This document shows positions 58,462-64,000 of a stretch of 64,000 bases of DNA, one piece after another (position 1 is the stretch's first letter; every line of letters starts with the position of its first letter). The position numbers were made by a program, and so were the translations under genes. The stretch comes from CALGFI01 sp963786805 (GTDB taxonomy: Bacteria; Actinomycetota; UBA4738; HRBIN12), in NCBI GenBank assembly GCA_963786805.1, contig CAWBAK010000004.1:124001-188000 (forward strand), read 5' to 3'. The notes under the pieces were generated by a model. That model searched no databases. It saw nothing but the letters and a program-made list of their open reading frames with translations, and was not told the DNA's origin.

Positions 58462-59916
58462 TCAACCCCGGGGAAGACGCTGGAGCAGGAGCTCGCGGAC
58501 GGCCTGCGGGTTGGCGGAGCCGCGCGACTTCTTCATCACCTGGCCGAGGACCGCGTTCAACGCGCCCTCCTTGCCGCTGCGGAACTGCTCGACGGGCCCG
58601 GGGTTCTCGGCGATCGCCTCGTCCACCCACGCTTCGAGCGCGGAGGTGTCCGTGACCTGCGTCAGCCCGAGTCGTTCCACGATGGCCTCGACGTCGTCGC
58701 CCGTCTCGAACGCCTCCTCGAGCACCGGTTTCGCGCCCGACTGCGAGATCGTCTGCTCCCGGATCAGCCGGACGAGGTCGGCAACGTGCCGGGGGGTCAC
58801 CTTCGTGTCCTCGAGCTCGAGCTTGGCCTTGTTGAGCAACCCGGCGAGATCCTGCGTGACCCAGTTCGCCGCTGCCGAGGCGTCCGCTCCGAGCGCCACC
58901 GTCTCCTCGAAGAAGCTCGCCGCCGTCGCGGAGGCGGTGAGGATGCGCGCCTGCTCGGGCTTGAGCCCGAGCGACGAGACGTATCGCAGCCGCCTGGCCG
59001 CCGGGAGCTCGGGAAGCGCCGCGCGCAGTTCCTCCACCCACGCCGGCTCGGGCGCGAGCGGCGTCAGGTCCGGCTCGGGGAAGTAGCGGTAGTCGAACGC
59101 CTCCTCCTTGGAGCGGAGCGTGTGCGTCGCCCCGGTCTCCTCGTCGAAGTGACGCGTCTCCTGGCGGAGCGGCTCGCCCGCGTCGAGGGCTTTCCGCTGC
59201 CGCTCCTCCTCGTATCGCAGCGCGCGCTCGAGCGAACGGATCGAGTTGAGGTTCTTGATCTCGACCTTGGTTCCCAGGGTCGTCTCCCCGACCGGGCGGG
59301 TCGAGATGTTCGCGTCGCACCGGAGCGAGCCCTCCTCCATCCGCACGTCCGAGACGCCGAGCGCCTCGAGCGTCGCCCGGAGCTCGGTCAGGTACGCACG
59401 CGCCTCTTCGGCCGAGTGCATGTCGGGCTCACTCACGACCTCGACCAGCGGAACGCCGGCGCGGTTGTAGTCGATCAGGGCGTAGTCGGCCTGGCCGATG
59501 CGGCCGGACTGCCCCACGTGTGTGGTCTTGCCGGTGTCCTCCTCCATGTGCGCCCGGGTGATCTGGATGCGGCGTGCCGCTCCGTCGACCTCGACCTCGA
59601 GGTGTCCCCCGACGCAGATCGGCAGGTCGTACTGGCTGATCTGGTAGTCCTTCGGCATGTCGGGATAGAAGTAGTTCTTCCGGTGGAACAGGGACTCGGG
59701 AGCGATCTCGCAGTTCAGCGCGAGGCCGATCCGGGTGATGTACTCGATCGCCTTCTCGTTCGGCACCGGGAGGGACCCGGGGAGCCCGAGGCACACGGGG
59801 CACACGCTCGTGTTCGGCGGGGCTCCGAACTCGTTGCGGCAGCCGCAGAACATCTTCGTATCGGTCGAGAGCTCGACGTGGCATTCCAGACCGATCACGG
59901 ATTCGTACGCGGCCAT
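58462..59916 (-). CDS. gatB: aspartyl/glutamyl-tRNA amidotransferase subunit B
   Basis: 484 residues from ATG 59916. GatB signature VIGLECHVELSTDTKMFCGC with zinc-type Cys, CPVCLGLPGSLPV, DYNRAGVPLVEVVSEPDM and SIRSLERALRYE; C-terminal YqeY-like tail domain (AANWVTQDLAGLL, IEQFRSGKEGALN-like region). Binds tRNA and kinase-activates the Glu/Asp-tRNA before amidation. Separated from gatA by the reversed EamA gene. Confidence 0.96.
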   Translation of the reverse strand: MAAYESVIGLECHVELSTDTKMFCGCRNEFGAPPNTSVCPVCLGLPGSLPVPNEKAIEYITRIGLALNCEIAPESLFHRKNYFYPDMPKDYQISQYDLPICVGGHLEVEVDGAARRIQITRAHMEEDTGKTTHVGQSGRIGQADYALIDYNRAGVPLVEVVSEPDMHSAEEARAYLTELRATLEALGVSDVRMEEGSLRCDANISTRPVGETTLGTKVEIKNLNSIRSLERALRYEEERQRKALDAGEPLRQETRHFDEETGATHTLRSKEEAFDYRYFPEPDLTPLAPEPAWVEELRAALPELPAARRLRYVSSLGLKPEQARILTASATAASFFEETVALGADASAAANWVTQDLAGLLNKAKLELEDTKVTPRHVADLVRLIREQTISQSGAKPVLEEAFETGDDVEAIVERLGLTQVTDTSALEAWVDEAIAENPGPVEQFRSGKEGALNAVLGQVMKKSRGSANPQAVRELLLQRLPRG

Positions 59917-60085
59917 GTCGGCGAAGCCTATCGAACGCCGCCGACCTCGCTCTGCCATCTCACGCGAGCCCGTGGGCTGGCGTTCCATCGAGGGGCTGAG
60001 CGCGTGAAGCGCGCAGTCCAATCGGTAACCGGCTAGGACCAATAAGGCGGTGACGATGGTCCCGAGGCGCCCTAAGGTGATGACC

Positions 60086-61057
60086 ATGCCGCGGGCGGGA
60101 TCAGATCGTGACGTCCGCGCCTCTCCCACCTTGATCTGGACCGCGCTGTCGGCCGTCTACATCATCTGGGGCACCACCTACCTCGCGATCCGCGTCTCCA
60201 ATCAGACCCTGCCGCCGCTCATCGCTGCCGGCATCCGCTTCTTCATCGCCGGCGCGGTGCTCTACGCGGTGACCGTGCGCCGCGGCGACGTCGAGGGCGA
60301 CCGCCCGACGCGCACCAACTGGATCGCCGCCGGCCTCGTCGGTGCGGGACTCGTCGCGGGAGGCAACGGCCTCGTCGTGCTCGCCGAGGTCACCCTGCCC
60401 TCCGGGATCATCTCGCTGATCATCGCGCTCGTCCCGCTGTGGATGGCGCTCGTCGACCGGGTGCTGCTGCAGCGGCGCGTCGGCTGGGTCACGACGTTCG
60501 GGCTGATCCTCGGCTTCGGCGGCGCGGCCCTGTTGATCGGCGTGGCGGGGCTCGACGCCGGGGTGCCGCTCTCGGGGATGCTCATCGGGGTCCTCGCGAG
60601 CCTCTCGTGGACGAGCGGGTCGCTCTACTCGCGCAACGCCCCGCTGCCCAAGCGCCCGCTGGTGGGCGCCGGGATGGAGATGATGGTCGGCGGCGCGATC
60701 CTCGTGATCGCCGGCGTGCTCCGCGGCGAGATCCCGCTGATCCGGTTCGAGGACTTCTCCGCGGCGTCGCTCCTCGCGCTGACGTACCTCATCACGATCG
60801 GGTCGTGGGTCGGGTACACCTCGTACGTGTGGCTGCTGCGGAACGCGAGGACGTCGCTCGTGTCGACCTACGCCTACGTGAACCCGATCGTCGCGGTGTT
60901 CCTCGGCTGGCTGATCCTCGACGAGACCGTGACGCTCCGGACGATCGCCGCAGGCGCGGTGATCGTGATCGCGGTCGCGATCATCATCTCGACCAACCGA
61001 CCGGCGGAGCGCGACGAACCGGTGGACGAAGGCGAGCCGGAGGAAGCGGTCGCCTGA
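60086..61057 (+). CDS. EamA-family (DMT) transporter
   Basis: 323 residues; start ATG 60086 with AAGGTGAT just upstream (in-frame ATGs at 60056 and 60080 are alternatives). Ten hydrophobic helices in two EamA repeats (LSAVYIIWGTTYLAIRVS and LLALTYLITIGSWVGYTSYV), ending in an acidic tail. Exports an unknown metabolite. It is divergent from gatB and convergent with gatA, so it splits the gat genes. Confidence 0.92.
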   Translation: MPRAGSDRDVRASPTLIWTALSAVYIIWGTTYLAIRVSNQTLPPLIAAGIRFFIAGAVLYAVTVRRGDVEGDRPTRTNWIAAGLVGAGLVAGGNGLVVLAEVTLPSGIISLIIALVPLWMALVDRVLLQRRVGWVTTFGLILGFGGAALLIGVAGLDAGVPLSGMLIGVLASLSWTSGSLYSRNAPLPKRPLVGAGMEMMVGGAILVIAGVLRGEIPLIRFEDFSAASLLALTYLITIGSWVGYTSYVWLLRNARTSLVSTYAYVNPIVAVFLGWLILDETVTLRTIAAGAVIVIAVAIIISTNRPAERDEPVDEGEPEEAVA

Positions 61058-61069
61058 GCGGAGCGCTCG

Positions 61070-62542
61070 CTACGCGGCGAGGTCGGTCAGCAGCCTCGGG
61101 CGCGAGTCGAACCCGATCGCCTGCTCGAGCGCGAAGGCCGCGCGCAGCAGCAGATCCTCGCGTAGCACCGGCGTCGTGAGCTGGAGCCCGACCGGGAGGC
61201 CCTTGTCGTCCAGGCCGCTCGGGATCGAGATCGCCGGCATCCCCGACAGGTTCGCCGGGATCGTGAAGACGTCGTTCAGGTACATCGCGAGCGGGTCGTC
61301 GACCTTCGCGCCGATCGGGAACGCCGTCGTCGGCGACGTCGGCGAGACCAGCACGTCGAAGTCCGCGAACGCGGCCTCGTAGTCGCGGATGATGAGCGTT
61401 CGCACCTTCTGCGCCTGCCCGTAATAGGCCTCGTAGTACCCGGCCGACAGCGCGTACGTGCCGAGCATGATCCGCCGCTTCACCTCGGGCCCGAACCCGG
61501 CGCCGCGCGTCTTCGTCATCATCTCGACCGAGTCCGATCCGGGAACGCGCAGCCCGTACCGAACGCCGTCGTACCGCGCGAGGTTCGAGGACGCCTCCGA
61601 CGGCGCGATCAGGTAGTACGCCGAGAGCGCATAGTCGGTGTGCGGCAGGGAGACCTCACCGACGCTCGCGCCGAGACCCTCGAGCCGGTCGACGGCCGCC
61701 TGCACGCTCGCCCTGACGCCCGACTCGACGCCCTCGCCGAAGGCCTCGCGAACGACCCCGACCCTGAGCCCGGTCACGCCCTCCTCGAGCCCTTCGGTGT
61801 AATCGCGCCTCGGCGTGTCGAGACTCGTCGCGTCCATCCGGTCCTTACCGGCGATCGACGAGAGCAGCATCGCCGCATCGCGCACCCCTCGCGTGAACGT
61901 TCCGACCGTGTCGAGCGAGGACGCGAACGCGATCAACCCGTACCGGCTGATCAACCCGTAGGTCGGCTTCAACCCGACCACGCCGCAGAGGGACGCCGGC
62001 TGGCGGACCGAGCCGCCCGTGTCCGTTCCGAGCGCCCACACGGCTTCGCCCGCGGCGACCGCCGCGGCGCTGCCGCCGCTGGAGCCACCGGGCACCGTGT
62101 CGAGATCCCACGGGTTGTGCACCGGCCCGAACGCCGAGTTCTCGTTCGAGGAGCCCATCGCGAACTCGTCGCAGTTCGTCTTGCCGAGGAGGACCGCGCC
62201 CTCGGCCTGCAACCGTTCCCATGCGGTGCAGTCGTACGGCGGCACGTAGGTCTCGAGGATCTTCGAGCCGCACGTCGTCGTGATGCCGCGGGTCGAGAGC
62301 ACGTCTTTCAGCGCCAGGGGGATGCCGGCGACGGCCGGCGCGTCGCCGCCGGACAGACGGGAATCCGCGGCGCCCGCCTGCGCCTGCGCCAGATCGTCGG
62401 TGCGAGCGAGGAACGCCTTCACGCGGCCTTCGACGGCATCGATCCGCGCGAGGCACGAGGCCGCGATCTTCGCGCTGGACGTCTGTCCCGCGCGGAGCAT
62501 CGAGGAGAGCTCGGTCGCGGTCCGGTCGCAGAGCTCGGTCAC
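61070..62542 (-). CDS. gatA: aspartyl/glutamyl-tRNA amidotransferase subunit A
   Basis: 490 residues. Amidase Ser-cisSer-Lys triad: Lys in IPLALKDVLS, cis-Ser in TVPGGSSGGSAAAVAAGEA and Ser in GTDTGGSVRQPASLCG. Releases ammonia from glutamine for the GatCAB complex. GTG 62542 overlaps the gatC stop (GTGA). Confidence 0.97.
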   Translation of the reverse strand: MTELCDRTATELSSMLRAGQTSSAKIAASCLARIDAVEGRVKAFLARTDDLAQAQAGAADSRLSGGDAPAVAGIPLALKDVLSTRGITTTCGSKILETYVPPYDCTAWERLQAEGAVLLGKTNCDEFAMGSSNENSAFGPVHNPWDLDTVPGGSSGGSAAAVAAGEAVWALGTDTGGSVRQPASLCGVVGLKPTYGLISRYGLIAFASSLDTVGTFTRGVRDAAMLLSSIAGKDRMDATSLDTPRRDYTEGLEEGVTGLRVGVVREAFGEGVESGVRASVQAAVDRLEGLGASVGEVSLPHTDYALSAYYLIAPSEASSNLARYDGVRYGLRVPGSDSVEMMTKTRGAGFGPEVKRRIMLGTYALSAGYYEAYYGQAQKVRTLIIRDYEAAFADFDVLVSPTSPTTAFPIGAKVDDPLAMYLNDVFTIPANLSGMPAISIPSGLDDKGLPVGLQLTTPVLREDLLLRAAFALEQAIGFDSRPRLLTDLAA

Positions 62543-62829
62543 TCGACCTCCACGATCCGGGGAACCTTGAACCGGTCGTCCTCAACCTCGGGCGCGTTCG
62601 CGAGCACGTCCTGGAGCGGCAGCGACTCGGTCCGGACGTCGGGTCGAAGGACGTTCGCGCGCGGGATCGCGTAGGCGGTGGGAGGGACGTCGTCCGCAGC
62701 GACCTCCCCCACCTTCGCCGCATGCTCGAGGATCAGGCCGAGCTGCGCCCGAAGCCGCTCCTTCTCTTCGGCCGTCAGCTCCAGACGCGCGAGCCGCGCG
62801 ACGTGATCGATGTCGATCTCGACCGGCAT
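62539..62829 (-). CDS. gatC: aspartyl/glutamyl-tRNA amidotransferase subunit C
   Basis: 96 residues from ATG 62829. Typical small GatC: VARLARLELTAEEKERLRAQ and the C-terminal AYAIPRANVLRPDV then KVPRIVEVE. Belt subunit holding GatA and GatB together. Directly upstream of gatA. Confidence 0.94.
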   Translation of the reverse strand: MPVEIDIDHVARLARLELTAEEKERLRAQLGLILEHAAKVGEVAADDVPPTAYAIPRANVLRPDVRTESLPLQDVLANAPEVEDDRFKVPRIVEVE

Positions 62830-62872
62830 GGCGCGCAGTCTAGCCGGTGCCCGATGGGCCTCCGGCCGCGCG

Positions 62873-64000
62873 CTACTCGCGGCCGGCGTCCGGGTCGATC
62901 GGAAGGTCGAACGCCGGGATGTCGTCGTGCGCCTCGACGTACCCCTCGGGAGGCAGCTCGCCCGGCGACGGCTCATGCACGAGCCCCGGACCGGTGTCCT
63001 CCGGAGGCGGGATGTCGAAACGGGCGGATGCGAGCAGCGAGAGCATGTCCACGCCGACCTCGGCCGGGTCCACGCTTCGCACCACCGTCGCCAATGGCTC
63101 GCCGTCCGAGCCCGTCTCCGAAAGGTCGACCTCCACTGGCTCGGACTCGGCGCCGTTCACGTCCAGGACCATGCGCACGATCGGACGGGCGAGGAGCTGC
63201 TCATGGTTACGGACGACGGCGCCCACCTCACCGGTCGACAGACGGACGAGCGAGCCCACGGGGAAGATCCCGACCATCCGCACGAACGTGCGGACCACGC
63301 GCGGGTCGAACGACCGGCCCGCTCCGGCCTGCAGGATGCTGAGCGCCTGCCGGCGCTCCTCCGGCTTGCGGTACGAGCGCTTGCTCGTGACCGCGTCGAA
63401 GCAGTCCGCGACCGAAACGATGCGCGCGGGCAGCGACGGCGAGCGCCGCCCCGAGAGCGACGGATAGCCGGAGCCGTCGAACGCCGCGTGGTGCTCGAGG
63501 ACCGTCGCGACCGCGGGGTGGTACGCGTTCCGGCTCGTGATGAGCACGAGCCCGGCGCCGTCGACCGGGTGCCGCTGGATCAGACGCCATTGCTCCTCGT
63601 CGAGCGCGCCCTCGTGTTGCAGGATCTCCGACGGAACCTTGACCTTGCCGACGTCGTGAAGGAGCCCGCCGATCCCGAGTGCCACAGCGTCGTCCCGCGA
63701 GAGCCCGATGGCCCGCGCCAGCGCGAGCGACAGGATGCACACGTTCACCATATGGTGGTACGTGTACTCGTCGTACGACTTCACGGTGGTGAGCAGAAGC
63801 GCCTGCGCGGGATCCGCGACGAGGAGGTCGGCGATCCGCTCGGTGAGCCGGACCGTTGCGTTCATGTCCGCGGGACGTCCTGCCAGCAGTCGTGTCGCCG
63901 TCGTCCGGAGCAGGTCGAGCCCCGCCGCGTAGCTCTGCAGGAGGTCGGCCATGGTGCTCTCGGGCGTCTCGGGCGGCGTGTTCGGGCCGGCTCGGTTCAC
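62873..64000 (-). CDS. HD-GYP-domain protein, 5' end possibly beyond window
   Basis: 375 residues visible; a GTG at 64000 could be the start but the gene may extend further. An HD-GYP phosphodiesterase core follows an N-terminal helical region: HMVNVCILSLALARAIGL, HDVGKVKVPSEIL (HD), QRHPVDGAGLVL and HHAAFDGSGYPSLSG (GYP-like). Probable cyclic di-GMP hydrolase; the Gly-Tyr-Pro triplet is intact as GYP. A C-terminal segment of unknown fold with FPVGSLVRLSTGEVGAVVR follows. Confidence 0.85.
   Translation of the reverse strand: MNRAGPNTPPETPESTMADLLQSYAAGLDLLRTTATRLLAGRPADMNATVRLTERIADLLVADPAQALLLTTVKSYDEYTYHHMVNVCILSLALARAIGLSRDDAVALGIGGLLHDVGKVKVPSEILQHEGALDEEQWRLIQRHPVDGAGLVLITSRNAYHPAVATVLEHHAAFDGSGYPSLSGRRSPSLPARIVSVADCFDAVTSKRSYRKPEERRQALSILQAGAGRSFDPRVVRTFVRMVGIFPVGSLVRLSTGEVGAVVRNHEQLLARPIVRMVLDVNGAESEPVEVDLSETGSDGEPLATVVRSVDPAEVGVDMLSLLASARFDIPPPEDTGPGLVHEPSPGELPPEGYVEAHDDIPAFDLPIDPDAGRE

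Overview
The window is a dense, very GC-rich stretch of bacterial chromosome with short spacers, many start/stop overlaps and frequent GTG/TTG starts. The GlgE-type glucan operon, an F420-type luciferase-like protein, a response-regulator/PepSY regulon, a Fer4_19/CDGSH protein and the third-position G/C bias all point to an uncultured actinobacterium; no rRNA or marker gene allows a finer placement. No integrase, transposase, CRISPR array or rRNA was seen. About a dozen otherwise well conserved genes carry one or a few single-base frame breaks. Because they hit core genes such as purE, glgB and pepN, I read them mainly as residual sequencing or assembly indels, not real pseudogenes.

Layout. 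1-10.9 kb (minus strand): an alpha-glucan operon in the order glgE, treS-maltokinase fusion, glgB, glgX, then an aldehyde dehydrogenase running off the left edge. 11.15 kb: tRNA-Arg(UCU), followed by a short accessory stretch (amidase-like protein, hydrolase-cyclase fusion, VOC protein, small lipoprotein, a hen1 remnant, an E/V-rich secreted protein with a membrane partner, a secreted propeller-like protein). 17.5-22.6 kb: a compact five-gene envelope operon (flippase-like membrane protein, betaine-type binding lipoprotein, degenerate PAP2-kinase fusion, lipoprotein, active PAP2 phosphatase). 22.6-26 kb: a two-component system with a PepSY protein and a divergent secreted protein, with matching direct repeats in both promoters. 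26-33.7 kb: M15 peptidase, STAS protein, two zinc-ribbon proteins, purE, a PLP decarboxylase, a MetE-like protein flanked by an inverted pair of tiny paralogues, a CDGSH/Fer4_19 protein, DinB and cupin proteins. 33.8-41.7 kb: a catabolic block with P450, SDR, luciferase-like oxidoreductase, amino-acid permease, an HpaD-like extradiol dioxygenase and HpaE-like dehydrogenase, and a threonine-dehydratase-like enzyme. 41.7-52.2 kb (minus strand): aminopeptidase N, ilvE, a methyltransferase, two DmdA/GcvT-like proteins around a YqgE gene, a PYROXD2-like flavoprotein, and an MFS exporter preceded by a leader peptide and an SD-sequestering inverted repeat. 52.2-64 kb: serA with a partner aminotransferase, a Rieske ferredoxin and its reductase, a second MFS protein, gatB, an inserted EamA transporter on the opposite strand, gatA-gatC, and a partial HD-GYP protein at the right edge.

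How genes work together. TreS-Mak makes maltose-1-phosphate from trehalose, GlgE polymerises it, GlgB branches it and GlgX trims it. HpaD/HpaE look like two consecutive steps of homoprotocatechuate meta-cleavage. SerA plus the aminotransferase supply serine. GatCAB amidates Glu-tRNA(Gln)/Asp-tRNA(Asn). The most interesting new leads are the leader-peptide attenuator at 52.05-52.18 kb, the five-gene lipid/envelope operon at 17.5-22.6 kb, the CTGAA direct-repeat regulon at 23.05 and 25.15 kb, and the inverted duplication around the MetE-like gene.
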